Shown piece after piece: positions 17,244 through 26,257 of a stretch of 64,000 bases of DNA. The position numbers were made by a program, and so were the translations under genes. Each line of letters starts with the position of its first letter. Positions within the stretch are counted from its first letter, which is position 1. Source of the stretch: Streptobacillus ratti (GTDB taxonomy: Bacteria; Fusobacteriota; Fusobacteriia; Fusobacteriales; Leptotrichiaceae); contig NZ_LKKW01000002.1 of assembly GCF_001891165.1 (NCBI RefSeq), forward strand, positions 24,714 through 88,713, read 5' to 3'. The notes below the pieces were generated by a model, which did not search any database, was not told where the DNA came from, and was given only the letters and a program-made list of their open reading frames with translations.

Positions 17244-18356
17244 ATGAAAATAAATAAACTAAGAAGTCTGAACTTATTAATTAAACCTGCATCTTGCAAT
17301 TGTAATTTAAGATGTAGTTATTGCTTTTACTTTGATGTTGCAGAAAATAGAGAAACATATACTTATGGAAATATGTCTTTTGAAACATTAGAAAATTTAG
17401 TAAAAAAAGTTTATGACTGTGTAGAATATCAAGTAAACTTCATATTCCAAGGTGGAGAGCCTACAATGAGAGGTATAAATTATTATTATAAACTTCATGA
17501 ACTTATAGAAAAATATAATATAAATAATGTAAATACAACATTTTCTCTACAAACAAATGGAACTTTATTAAATAAAAGATGGTTTGATTTATTTAAAAAA
17601 TATAATTATCTAATTGGTGTATCACTTGATGGAACTAAAGATATACATGATATTTTCAGAATAGATATTAGGCAAAAAGGAACATTTGATTCTGTACTTA
17701 ATAATATAAATAAATTAAGAGAACAACAAATTGATTTTAACATATTGTGTGTTGTAAACTCAGAAGTTTCAAAAAATGCAAAAGAAATATACAATTTTTT
17801 TAAAGAACAACAATTTAAATTTATACAATTTATTCCAGCTTTAGATCCTCTAAAAAATTATGATGAGCAAGATTATACTTTAACTGCTGAAAATTATGGT
17901 GAATTTTTAGATGAGATTTTTAATCTATGGTATGAAGATTTAAAAAAAGGTAATTTTATAAGTATAAGATACTTTGAAAATCTTTTATTAATTTTATCAG
18001 GAAGAAATCCTGAAGCATGTGATATGGTTGGTCATTGTTCTGTTAATACTGTTATAGAGGCTGATGGTTCTGTATATCCTTGTGATTTCTATGTTGTTGA
18101 TGAAAGAAGATTAGGAAATATCAATACTCAAACTATACCTGAAATTATATTCTCACAAAAGGCAACAGAGTTTGTAAGAGAATCATTTAAAATTGATGAA
18201 AAATGTAAAACTTGTAAATATTTAAAAATATGTAGAACTGGGTGTAAAAGACATAAAGATGAAAATAATGTAAACAAATTCTGTTATAGTTATAAATATT
18301 TTTTTGGAAAAAATTTAGATAAACTTGTGGATATAAGAAATAGATTTATTAAATAA
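17244..18356 (+). CDS. Radical SAM/SPASM protein, anaerobic sulfatase-maturase-like
   Basis: 370 aa. CNLRCSYC near residues 20-27 is the CX3CX2C motif binding the radical-SAM 4Fe-4S cluster. FQGGEPTMR near 73 is the SAM-binding GGE motif. The C-terminal SPASM domain has cysteines in CDMVGHC, VYPCDFY and a CKTCKYLKICRTGC cluster, for two auxiliary clusters. This layout is that of anaerobic sulfatase-maturing enzymes, which turn an active-site Cys or Ser of sulfatases into formylglycine. No sulfatase gene is in this window, so the substrate is elsewhere or different. It is transcribed alone. Confidence 0.85.
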   Translation: MKINKLRSLNLLIKPASCNCNLRCSYCFYFDVAENRETYTYGNMSFETLENLVKKVYDCVEYQVNFIFQGGEPTMRGINYYYKLHELIEKYNINNVNTTFSLQTNGTLLNKRWFDLFKKYNYLIGVSLDGTKDIHDIFRIDIRQKGTFDSVLNNINKLREQQIDFNILCVVNSEVSKNAKEIYNFFKEQQFKFIQFIPALDPLKNYDEQDYTLTAENYGEFLDEIFNLWYEDLKKGNFISIRYFENLLLILSGRNPEACDMVGHCSVNTVIEADGSVYPCDFYVVDERRLGNINTQTIPEIIFSQKATEFVRESFKIDEKCKTCKYLKICRTGCKRHKDENNVNKFCYSYKYFFGKNLDKLVDIRNRFIK

Positions 18357-18390
18357 TATTTTATATAAAAATTTAAAGTATTTCAAAATA

Positions 18391-18425
18391 AAAAAAGCTT
18401 GTTTTTTTTCACAAGCTTTTTTATT
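18391..18425. terminator. Bidirectional terminator between radical SAM gene and malK
   Basis: Ten-bp perfect stem AAAAGCTTGT / ACAAGCTTTT (18393-18402, 18411-18420) with an 8-nt loop, A-rich on the left and T-rich on the right, serving both converging transcripts. Confidence 0.85.
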
Positions 18426-18473
18426 AATTAAAACTATATATAATTATATCCCCTTTTTATTTTATTACATTTC

Positions 18474-19553
18474 CTATATTCTATTTCCATTTTCATCAAA
18501 GAAATGTAAAGCTTCTGTATCAAATCCGAAATTATGAACTTCACCAATTTCATATTGATAATGTCCAGGCATTGTAACAACTAAATTAGTTCCATCAGTT
18601 AATTTACAGTAAAGTAATTTTTCTTTACCTAACATTTCTATAACTTCTATAGTTGCAGCAAATCTATTTTCATGTTCTTCTCCACTTAAAAATCTTTCAG
18701 ATCTAATACCTAAAGATACTTTTTTACCTTCATATTCTCTTAATCTTTCTTTATCTATCTCATTAGCTTTAATAACAACTTCTTCAGAATTAGATATGAA
18801 GTGAGCATCTTTAATATATCCCTCCATAATATTCATAGTAGGAGAACCAATAAATTTAGCTACAAATATATTTTGAGGTTTGTTATAAAATTCTTCTGGT
18901 TTACCAACTTGTTGTATTTTACTATCATTCATTAATACTATTCTTGTTCCCATAGTCATAGCTTCTGTTTGATCATGTGTAACATATATAGTAGTTGTAT
19001 CTAAATTTCTATGTATTTTAACTAACTCTATTCTCATATGTTCTCTTAACTTAGCATCTAAGTTAGATAATGGTTCATCCATTAAGAATACTGCTGGTTT
19101 TCTAACAATAGCACGTCCAAGTGCAACCCTTTGTCTTTGTCCTCCTGAAATATCAGATGGTTTAGAGTAAAGATATTTTTCTATTTGTAGAATTTTAGCT
19201 GCTTCTAAAACTCTTTCATGTATCATTTTTTTATCCATTTTTCTCATAGCAAGAGAAAATGCCATGTTATCATAAACTGTCATATGTGGATATAGTGCAT
19301 AACTTTGGAAAACCATTGCTATATTTCTATCTTTTGAGTGTACTTTATTCATTATTTTATCATCAAATAATAACTCTCCTGTTGTAATTGAGTTTAATCC
19401 AGCTATCATTCTTAATAATGTTGATTTTCCACACCCTGATGGACCTAGTATAACACAAAAATCTTTACTTTCTATTTCTAAATTTATATTTTCTAAAGTA
19501 TAAACATCATTTCCCTCATATTTTTTCCCTACATTTTTTAATTCTACTTTCAT
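18474..19553 (-). CDS. malK: Sugar ABC transporter ATP-binding protein (MalK/UgpC/MsmX type)
   Basis: Energises sugar import. GPSGCGKST (about residues 37-45) is Walker A, DISGGQRQRVALGRA near 133-147 the ABC signature, FLMDEPLSNLD near 155-165 Walker B, and VTHDQTEAM the switch His. The C-terminal third is the TOBE/regulatory domain typical of MalK/UgpC; IIA-Glc (a crr gene is in this window) binds this domain in enteric MalK, but whether that holds here is unknown. Length 359 aa is normal. It is the last gene of malE-orf-malF-malG-malK, nine bases after malG. Confidence 0.92.
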   Translation of the reverse strand: MKVELKNVGKKYEGNDVYTLENINLEIESKDFCVILGPSGCGKSTLLRMIAGLNSITTGELLFDDKIMNKVHSKDRNIAMVFQSYALYPHMTVYDNMAFSLAMRKMDKKMIHERVLEAAKILQIEKYLYSKPSDISGGQRQRVALGRAIVRKPAVFLMDEPLSNLDAKLREHMRIELVKIHRNLDTTTIYVTHDQTEAMTMGTRIVLMNDSKIQQVGKPEEFYNKPQNIFVAKFIGSPTMNIMEGYIKDAHFISNSEEVVIKANEIDKERLREYEGKKVSLGIRSERFLSGEEHENRFAATIEVIEMLGKEKLLYCKLTDGTNLVVTMPGHYQYEIGEVHNFGFDTEALHFFDENGNRI

Positions 19554-19561
19554 ATATTCTC

Positions 19562-20455
19562 CTATCCTTTCACTGATCCACTACTTAATCCAGATACTAA
19601 TTGTTTTTGTAGTATTATAAATAATAATACTATCGGTATTGCTGTTAAAATTCCTCCTGCAGCAAACACTGGTTCTAGTCTTGTTCTATCATCAGCAATT
19701 AACGTAAATAAACCAGCTGCAAGTGTATATTGTTTAGGATTTGTAAGTAATATTCTTGGTAATAAGAAATCCATAAATGGACCTATAAATGACCATAATG
19801 CAATTATAGCTAACATAGGTTTTGCTATAGGCATAATTATCAATCTATAAACCTGCATATTAGAAGAACCTTCCATTCTAGCAGCCTCATCAAGTTCTGG
19901 AGATATAGAATCTATATAACCTTTAAGTATAAAAGTATTACCTGCTATACCACCTATTGAATAGATTGATATTAACATTAATGTTCTTGTAAAGAAAGGA
20001 AAAATAGATACTATAATCTGGTGCATAGTATAATAAGCAGCTATTCCTGCAAATGCTGGTATAACTTGAATTAACATTATTGCCATTAATGATACTTTTT
20101 TACCTTTAAATCTAAATCTTGAGTATACATATCCTGTGAAAGATACTATAAATAATGTAAATAAAGCTGTAGCTGTTGCTATAACTATAGTATTTACTAC
20201 CCATCTTAAAAACAATGTTTTACTAAATAAAATACTGTAATGTTTTAATGAAAAAGTAAAACTTGAACCTAATATTAAATATTTTTGTTGTTCTCCATTA
20301 AATGATGCAACAACCATAAATAAAAGTGGTACTATTATTAATAAAGCCCAAATAGTTAAAATAGTATAACTAAGTCCTAATCCAACTTTTCCTGCAAAAT
20401 TCAAAGGTGGTTTATCTGATAAATATAAATTAGTATTTTTACTTTTCTTAGCCAT
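19562..20455 (-). CDS. malG: Maltose/maltodextrin-type ABC permease MalG
   Basis: 297-aa inner-membrane permease with six predicted helices. The cytoplasmic EAA loop that docks onto MalK is DEAARMEGSSNMQVYRLIIMP (shortened: EAARMEG near residue 187). It begins with a cytoplasmic tail of about 20 residues and one N-terminal helix, as in MalG. The start overlaps the malF stop by one base (TAATG). Partner of the MalF-like subunit upstream; substrate inferred from the locus (pulA, malQ, malR). Confidence 0.9.
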   Translation of the reverse strand: MAKKSKNTNLYLSDKPPLNFAGKVGLGLSYTILTIWALLIIVPLLFMVVASFNGEQQKYLILGSSFTFSLKHYSILFSKTLFLRWVVNTIVIATATALFTLFIVSFTGYVYSRFRFKGKKVSLMAIMLIQVIPAFAGIAAYYTMHQIIVSIFPFFTRTLMLISIYSIGGIAGNTFILKGYIDSISPELDEAARMEGSSNMQVYRLIIMPIAKPMLAIIALWSFIGPFMDFLLPRILLTNPKQYTLAAGLFTLIADDRTRLEPVFAAGGILTAIPIVLLFIILQKQLVSGLSSGSVKG

Positions 20456-22473
20456 TATTTCCCCTCCTTGAACGCTTTAGAATTTTTAAATCCTAAATAT
20501 GCTACAAACATCAATCCTATTGAGATAAATACTGTTATTGCAGCCCCTATAGATTGATATTGTTTCTCTATAGTTAGTTTATAAATATATGAAATTAGTA
20601 AGTCTGTACTTCCTGCTAAGTTTCCATATTTAGACGGATCAAATGGTCCACCACCATTAAACAGATAAATTATAGAGAAATTATTAAAGTTAAATGTATA
20701 TTGTCCTATTAATAATGGTGCTGTTTGGAATAGAACTAAAGGTACAGTAATCTTAGTTAATTTTTGCCAAGCAGTTGCACCATCTATATCTGCTGCTTCA
20801 TATAAATCAGCTGATATACCTTGAAGTACTCCTGTTGATAATAAGAAAACATATGAGCTTCCTAACCATGTTTGTAGTGAGATTAATGCAACCCTTGTTA
20901 AAGTTGTACTATTTTTTATAGCCCAATCTCCACCAAACATAAATTCTAATATCTTAGTAATTTGTCCAGTTCTTGAAGACATAATACTAAAGAACATTAT
21001 TGTAATAAATGCTGGTACTGCCCATGGTAATAAGTATATTGTTCTATATAAAGTTTTACCTTTAATTCTTTCATTATTTGCAAGTAATGCAAGTCCGAAT
21101 CCAACTGTAATTGCAAGAGTTGTTGCAAATACTGTCCATAATAATGTCCAACCTAAGATTAACCAGAATGGTCCTCCTGCAATCCCTGTTCCTGTAAGTA
21201 ATAACTTATAATTTTCAAAACCTATCCATTGGAACTTAGATTGATTATTAGGATCCATACCTGCAAATGATAATAATATTGTTGTCATTATTGGTAAAAT
21301 TACTACAAATATTAATAAAATAAATGAACTTATAGAAACTATATAAGGGAACCCCTCTTCTTTTAATGATTCTATAGTTTCAAAAGTAGTTTTAGGTCTA
21401 ATACCTTTTAATTTTGCAACCATAACATCTTTAGCATCTTTAAATGATAAATATGAAATTGTAATTGTAAATAATATTAATATAATAGAAATTATTCCTT
21501 CTATCATAAATATTATAGATTTATCTAATTTTTTACCATTCTTTGCAAGAGAAATTAATCCTCTTATACCCTCTCCTCTATAGTTTCCATAACCTAAAGT
21601 ATAAGGGATTGCTACAAAATAAATAAATAATAAACCTATAAAAAATAATGCTGCCTTAAAGTATTGTTTATTATGATATTGTCCAAATCCTGGGAATAAT
21701 AATGATAATAATGCTGGTGTTTTATTTATTGATTCAATTTCTACAGGTATTTTTCTATATAAATCAGCTATATCTTGTTGCATTATCTTATATCTTGATT
21801 TAACTTCAACAGTAGATAAATAATTTAAAACATTTATTCTACTCTTAATACCCTCACTTGGAATATCAAGTTTTAATACTTCCAATTTATCTTTTAATTC
21901 CATTTTTAATTGACTAATTTGAGTTCTTAATGCTTTTCCTGAAATTAATCCCTCACTATGACTATTTTTTAATTTATCTACTTCTGATTTGAAAATATTT
22001 TTTAAATCTTGTTTTTTAGATTCAAATTCTTTAATTTTTTCTTCTTCATCATGTCTTGAAAGAGTTGATAATTTAAGTTGTAATTCTTTCTTTTCCTTAA
22101 TTGATTCACTATATAATTTTATTATACTTGGTAATCTATCAATTTTTATAGCACTCTTTTTAGATTCCAATTCAAAATCATAGCTTTTTTCTTCTTTACC
22201 TGCATAAAATAAATTCAATTTTTCTGCTTCAAATAATTCAATTCTTAACTTTGCTTCTTTTTCATCAAATTTTGATAATAATTCTTTCTTTTCAGTAAAC
22301 TTAAGTTTATTTAATGCAGAAAGATATATTTTTTCTTCTTCAAGTAATTTTTTCATTTCCACAATATATGAATGTGAATTTTTATTTGTTGTAATGCCAT
22401 CAGCTACATCTTTTAAATAAAGATTTTTCCTTGCATGAGGATTATCTAAACTATCATAAACTTTATGATTCAT
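20455..22473 (-). CDS. malF: MalF-like ABC permease with a large N-terminal coiled-coil extension
   Basis: 672 aa. The C-terminal part (about 375-672) is a typical MalF permease core with the EAA loop YEAADIDGATAWQKL near 560. Residues 250-345 add two or more membrane segments, starting with SLLFPGFGQYHNKQYFKAALF. Residues 1-250 are hydrophilic, highly charged (Lys/Glu) and heptad-like, with no signal peptide, so they should lie in the cytoplasm. Enteric MalF is about 514 aa and has no such domain. GAGGGG precedes the ATG. It pairs with MalG and MalK. The extension's purpose is unknown; regulation or contact with MalK is a guess. Confidence 0.85.
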   Translation of the reverse strand: MNHKVYDSLDNPHARKNLYLKDVADGITTNKNSHSYIVEMKKLLEEEKIYLSALNKLKFTEKKELLSKFDEKEAKLRIELFEAEKLNLFYAGKEEKSYDFELESKKSAIKIDRLPSIIKLYSESIKEKKELQLKLSTLSRHDEEEKIKEFESKKQDLKNIFKSEVDKLKNSHSEGLISGKALRTQISQLKMELKDKLEVLKLDIPSEGIKSRINVLNYLSTVEVKSRYKIMQQDIADLYRKIPVEIESINKTPALLSLLFPGFGQYHNKQYFKAALFFIGLLFIYFVAIPYTLGYGNYRGEGIRGLISLAKNGKKLDKSIIFMIEGIISIILILFTITISYLSFKDAKDVMVAKLKGIRPKTTFETIESLKEEGFPYIVSISSFILLIFVVILPIMTTILLSFAGMDPNNQSKFQWIGFENYKLLLTGTGIAGGPFWLILGWTLLWTVFATTLAITVGFGLALLANNERIKGKTLYRTIYLLPWAVPAFITIMFFSIMSSRTGQITKILEFMFGGDWAIKNSTTLTRVALISLQTWLGSSYVFLLSTGVLQGISADLYEAADIDGATAWQKLTKITVPLVLFQTAPLLIGQYTFNFNNFSIIYLFNGGGPFDPSKYGNLAGSTDLLISYIYKLTIEKQYQSIGAAITVFISIGLMFVAYLGFKNSKAFKEGK

Positions 22474-22475
22474 GA

Positions 22476-22883
22476 TTATTCCCCTCTTTCTTTTTGTTTA
22501 AATTTTAATATATAAATAACCAAGATAAATTGAATAATTATACTTAAATAATAAAAAATTGTATCTTGTTTAAATACAAATATTTTAAATAGTATATTAG
22601 AAGTTATAAATAAAGTCCATACCCCTTTATATAAGCTATTTATTTTATAATGTCTATAAGACACATATGTATATATTGAAAAAATCATAAATATAGAAAC
22701 TGAACTAAAATATTTTATCATTTCCACAGTAATATAATCATTCAAAGATATACCAGTTTTGGAATGTACTTCATTAAATAAGTCTATACTTTTAACTGCA
22801 TACATACCATTTAAACTTTCAAATATCATTATAAACAAAACCATAAGTAAAAACTTATTTAATGTATTTCTATCTAATTTCAT
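22476..22883 (-). CDS. Small four-helix membrane protein of the mal operon, unknown
   Basis: 135 aa with four predicted transmembrane helices (about residues 9-27, 50-70, 80-100, 105-127), no conserved motif that I recognise and a charged Lys/Gln/Arg/Glu tail. It lies between malE and malF, two bases before malF, so it is co-transcribed with the transporter. Candidate accessory subunit or simply a passenger. Coding is supported by its fit in the operon and consistent AT-rich codon use. Confidence 0.6.
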   Translation of the reverse strand: MKLDRNTLNKFLLMVLFIMIFESLNGMYAVKSIDLFNEVHSKTGISLNDYITVEMIKYFSSVSIFMIFSIYTYVSYRHYKINSLYKGVWTLFITSNILFKIFVFKQDTIFYYLSIIIQFILVIYILKFKQKERGE

Positions 22884-22896
22884 AAATCCTCTTCTT

Positions 22897-22944
22897 TAAA
22901 AAAGGAGTAAGTGCTTTTAGAACATGTTCTTTAACACCTACTCC
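22897..22944 (-). terminator. Intercistronic hairpin between malE and the permease genes
   Basis: Eight bases after the malE stop, a stem of 11 bp with G-U pairs (arms 22944-22934 and 22914-22904, GGAGTA... / ...TACTCC) topped by the palindrome AGAACATGTTCT is followed by seven T on the minus strand. It has the form of a terminator, but the operon continues, so it may act as a partial terminator or an mRNA end-stabiliser giving more MalE than permease. Confidence 0.7.
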
Positions 22945-22951
22945 ATTTAAT

Positions 22952-24253
22952 CTATTGTCCTAAATTTGTTAATAATGCTTTAAAGCTTGCTTGTACTTCT
23001 TTATATGCCTCTTCTGGAGTTGCAGGTTTTTTAGCTTCCCATGAAAGTAAAGCATTTTCCCATGTTGTCCATACTTGTCCCCATTCTTGGAATAATGGTC
23101 TTGAAATAGCTCCTTCATATCCTTCTATAACTGAAGTTATAACTTTTTTATCTAATTCTTCTAATTCAAGTTTAGCATATTCATCTGTAGAAACGTTAGG
23201 CATGATTTTACCTGTTATTTTATAGAAATCTGCTGCAAACATTGGATTCATAATTTCAGCTATTACTGCTTCAGATAAAGCTAATTTTTCCATGTTTTCT
23301 TCATTTCTAGCATTAATTGATAAAGCCCATCCACCTTTCCAGTGTTTTAATTCTTTACCAGCAAATTTAGCTTGATTTAATCCAGCAACTTCTAAGTCTT
23401 CTCCAACTAATCCTGACCAAGCTGCTAATTCCCATGGACCAGAAATTCTAACTGAACCTTTTTTACCAGTTTTGAAATTATCATCCATGTATCCATAAAC
23501 TGCTGTTATATCAAAAATAGGAAGTTTTTTATCATTTGATTCTTTCCAATATTTATGTAATCCAACAAACATAGTTTGTACTTCTGGAGTTAATTCTGCC
23601 CAATCTTTTGTTAAGTCAGAAAAGAATTTATCTCCATCTTTACCTAATAATTCTACACCAAATCCATTAGTTATAGCAACAGCCCACCATGCGTTAAATA
23701 CAGGTATCATAGCAACTTCAGGAGAAAGTTCAGCTAAATCTAAATTAGCTAAATCTATTCCGTTTGCTGCAACGTTTTTAGTATTGTATCCTAATAATAA
23801 TGTTTCAATATTGAAAGGGAATCCATAGTATGAACCATCAAATTTTAATTGTCCACCAAGTCCTTTATCAAAATCTCCAAATCCACCAATTTTATTACCT
23901 AAAGCTTTAGCATCAAATGAAGCTAATAAGTCTTTTCCGTGTAATGATTCTATTCTATCTAATGGTATAGCAAAAACGTCAGCTACATCTTCATTTTCAG
24001 CATTAGTTTCTTCAATAACTTTCATATGATCAAATGAACCAATAACTTTTAAATCTATTGTAGCATCAGGATTTTTTTCCTTAACTCTTTCTATTGCTGC
24101 CTCATAATAAGGTTTCCAAGATTCTTCAGCTTGTACAACTATATGTCCTGTTAAACCTTCTCCATTTCCAGTTTTAACATCTCCTTTAGAACCACAAGAT
24201 ATTAATAAAGAAAACGCTAAAAATACACTTGTTGCAAGTTTCTTAAAATTCAT
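22952..24253 (-). CDS. malE: Maltose/maltodextrin-binding lipoprotein, copy 1
   Basis: 433-aa extracellular solute-binding protein (family 1). The signal MNFKKLATSVFLAFSLLISC ends in a lipobox, so it is a lipoprotein. The MalE features follow: GHIVVQAEESWKPYYEAAIERV near the start of the mature part, FPFNIETLLLGYNTK in the hinge region, FKTGKKGSVRISGPWELAAW near 270 and PATPEEAYKEVQASFKALL at the C-terminus (each quoted in part). It delivers alpha-glucosides to MalFGK. It has its own promoter with a LacI-type operator and is followed by a hairpin. A close paralogue, clearly over 70 % identical by eye, lies at 31131-32426. Confidence 0.92.
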   Translation of the reverse strand: MNFKKLATSVFLAFSLLISCGSKGDVKTGNGEGLTGHIVVQAEESWKPYYEAAIERVKEKNPDATIDLKVIGSFDHMKVIEETNAENEDVADVFAIPLDRIESLHGKDLLASFDAKALGNKIGGFGDFDKGLGGQLKFDGSYYGFPFNIETLLLGYNTKNVAANGIDLANLDLAELSPEVAMIPVFNAWWAVAITNGFGVELLGKDGDKFFSDLTKDWAELTPEVQTMFVGLHKYWKESNDKKLPIFDITAVYGYMDDNFKTGKKGSVRISGPWELAAWSGLVGEDLEVAGLNQAKFAGKELKHWKGGWALSINARNEENMEKLALSEAVIAEIMNPMFAADFYKITGKIMPNVSTDEYAKLELEELDKKVITSVIEGYEGAISRPLFQEWGQVWTTWENALLSWEAKKPATPEEAYKEVQASFKALLTNLGQ

Positions 24254-24293
24254 AATTCTTCCACTCCTACTTCTTTAATTTTTATATTTTTTA

Positions 24294-24307
24294 TGCAATC
24301 GTTTGCA
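24294..24307. promoter_or_regulatory. MalR (LacI-family) operator of malE copy 1
   Basis: TGCAATCGTTTGCA, a near-perfect palindrome with the central CG typical of LacI/MalR operators. It lies about 13 bp downstream of the -10 box, where bound repressor would block initiation. The identical 14-mer recurs at 32456-32469 before malE copy 2. Confidence 0.82.
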
Positions 24308-24319
24308 ATTTTCACTAAT

Positions 24320-24347
24320 ATTATACCTCATTAATTACTAAAGTCAA
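24320..24347 (-). promoter_or_regulatory. Promoter of malE copy 1
   Basis: Minus strand TTGACT (24347-24342), 16 bp, TATAAT (24325-24320), followed by the MalR operator and a leader of about 60 nt. Confidence 0.82.
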
Positions 24348-24468
24348 CATATTTTTCATAAAAAGTTTACTTATTAAATATATTAGCAGAAAAAAGTTGG
24401 AAAAATTAAATTTATGTTATTTATAAAGATATACTTATATATTAAACTAAAATCAATACTTTTAAAGC

Positions 24469-25476
24469 TTAAGCATTTTCAGTTCCATAATCATTGTTGT
24501 ATATTCTTTTAACTATTTTATCTATACTTATTTCTTCAAATTTAATATTTTCTATTTCAAGATTATTGAATAATTTTAGTATTAATTCTTTTTCTCTTTC
24601 TATATTATTTTCAAATATAATTCTTAAATTATTTTTTTCTAATTTATATTCTTTTATTATTTTATCTAAAATAAATTCATTCATTAAATCAGAAACATTA
24701 GTAGTGTTAATTAAATTACATATGCAAACTTTGTCTTTTGAATATATTTTTTTCAAATTTTCTAAACTATTCTTATATATAATCTCTCCATTATTAATTA
24801 CAATAATATTATTACACAAATATTCTACATCTCTCATATCATGTGTTGTAAGTAACATAGTAATATTTTCATCTTCATTAATTTTCTTTAAAGTTTTTAA
24901 AATTTTATCCTTAATAACTACATCTAATCCTATAGTTGGTTCATCTAAAAAAAGAATTTTAGGTTTATGAAGTAATGCTCCTGCTAAATCAGCTTTCATT
25001 CTTTGCCCTAAAGATAGTTGTCTTATTTGTTTATACTTTATTTCCTCTATATTTAAAATATTATCAAGATACTTATATCTTTCTTCAAATTCTTTATTAC
25101 CTATTCCATATATCTCTTTTAAAAGTTTCAGATTATCTTCTAATGTCAAATCCCACCATAAACTTGACTTTTGACCAAATACTACACCTATAATCTTAGC
25201 ATTCTCAATTCTATTTTCAGTCGGTATTAAAGAATTAACATAACAATTACCAGATGTTGGAGTTAATATACCTGTTAACATTTTAATAGTAGTTGATTTT
25301 CCACTTCCATTAGGTCCTAAAAATCCTAATATTTCTCCTGCATTAATTTCAAAATTAAGATTAGATACTACTCTAAGTACTTTTTTATCTCTACTAAATA
25401 AACCTTTTCTTTTATATATTGTAAATTCCTTAGTTAAATTTTCAACTTTTATTATACTATGACCCTGAGCTTTCAT
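24469..25476 (-). CDS. ABC-2 exporter ATP-binding protein, module 2
   Basis: 335-aa ATPase of the NatA/drug-export type. Walker A GPNGSGKST near residue 54, signature LSLGQRMKADLAGALLHKP near 160-178 and Walker B FLDEPTIGLD near 182-191 are present. GQKSSLWWDL at the Q-loop is characteristic of the group that pairs with DUF990-type permeases. Start chosen at ATG 25476, with AGGTGA seven bases upstream; a GTG four codons earlier is possible. It overlaps the preceding permease by about 20 bp. Its homologue at 27183-28091 serves module 1. Confidence 0.85.
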   Translation of the reverse strand: MKAQGHSIIKVENLTKEFTIYKRKGLFSRDKKVLRVVSNLNFEINAGEILGFLGPNGSGKSTTIKMLTGILTPTSGNCYVNSLIPTENRIENAKIIGVVFGQKSSLWWDLTLEDNLKLLKEIYGIGNKEFEERYKYLDNILNIEEIKYKQIRQLSLGQRMKADLAGALLHKPKILFLDEPTIGLDVVIKDKILKTLKKINEDENITMLLTTHDMRDVEYLCNNIIVINNGEIIYKNSLENLKKIYSKDKVCICNLINTTNVSDLMNEFILDKIIKEYKLEKNNLRIIFENNIEREKELILKLFNNLEIENIKFEEISIDKIVKRIYNNDYGTENA

Positions 25477-26257
25477 ATCTTTTTTCACCTTGCTTCCAAA
25501 TTATTTTTGTAATCATAATTAAAACTATAACTATAATAATTAATTTCATAAAAATATATATATTTAATTTTTCTAACAATATATACTTTATAGGGTAATA
25601 TGCTGTTAAAGAATAAGCAAATACATATGTCAAAATCATTTGCATAACTTTTGGATATATAGTTATTGGATATTTAGCATAAGTAGATATTGAATACAAC
25701 GCATTTAATATGCTGAACCCTTTTTTGATGTAAAAGACTGATGATGTTGCAATTACTTTAAGACAAGTATAGACTATTACACCTATTACAAGAAAAAACA
25801 ATGTTTTTAAAATCAAGATAAAATTAATATCTATTTTTAATTTTAATACAGCATAAACATATAAACTTATTCCTGTAATTATTTCTCCAAGAGCATCAAA
25901 TTGTACTTTTTCTATAATTATTTGAAATAAAGGATTTAATGGTCTTACTAAATATTTATCATATAAGCCTCTAGTAACTCCATTGCTAGAAAAATTCCAT
26001 AAGAAATCTGAATAAAAATGGTCGATACCTTTTGTTAATTGAGCAAAACCATATAAGGCTAACATTTGATAAACATCAAATTCATCTATACTAGATGTAT
26101 TGTTATATAATATTCCAATGAATAATAATCCACTTATTTGTATAATTAGAAAAGCAAGAATCCCAATTATGAAATTAGACATTGAATTTGTAAATATTTT
26201 AAATTCGTACTTAAATTTAACTAAATATATATGTAAATATTTTAAAATCGTCTTCAT
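25457..26257 (-). CDS. ABC-2 permease (DUF990-like), module 2 subunit A
   Basis: 266 aa with six predicted helices. It has the ABC-2 pattern: a long N-terminal cytoplasmic run, then GIIGxxL-like hydrophobic blocks and the loop GLYDKYLVRPLNPLFQI (about residues 93-109), which matches GKYDRYLLRPYSTLLQI in the module 1 counterpart at 28143. Such RGxxDxYLxRP loops are typical of DUF990-type ABC exporters. The start directly follows the stop of the upstream permease (TAGATG). Substrate unknown. Confidence 0.78.
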   Translation of the reverse strand: MKTILKYLHIYLVKFKYEFKIFTNSMSNFIIGILAFLIIQISGLLFIGILYNNTSSIDEFDVYQMLALYGFAQLTKGIDHFYSDFLWNFSSNGVTRGLYDKYLVRPLNPLFQIIIEKVQFDALGEIITGISLYVYAVLKLKIDINFILILKTLFFLVIGVIVYTCLKVIATSSVFYIKKGFSILNALYSISTYAKYPITIYPKVMQMILTYVFAYSLTAYYPIKYILLEKLNIYIFMKLIIIVIVLIMITKIIWKQGEKRYESSGS

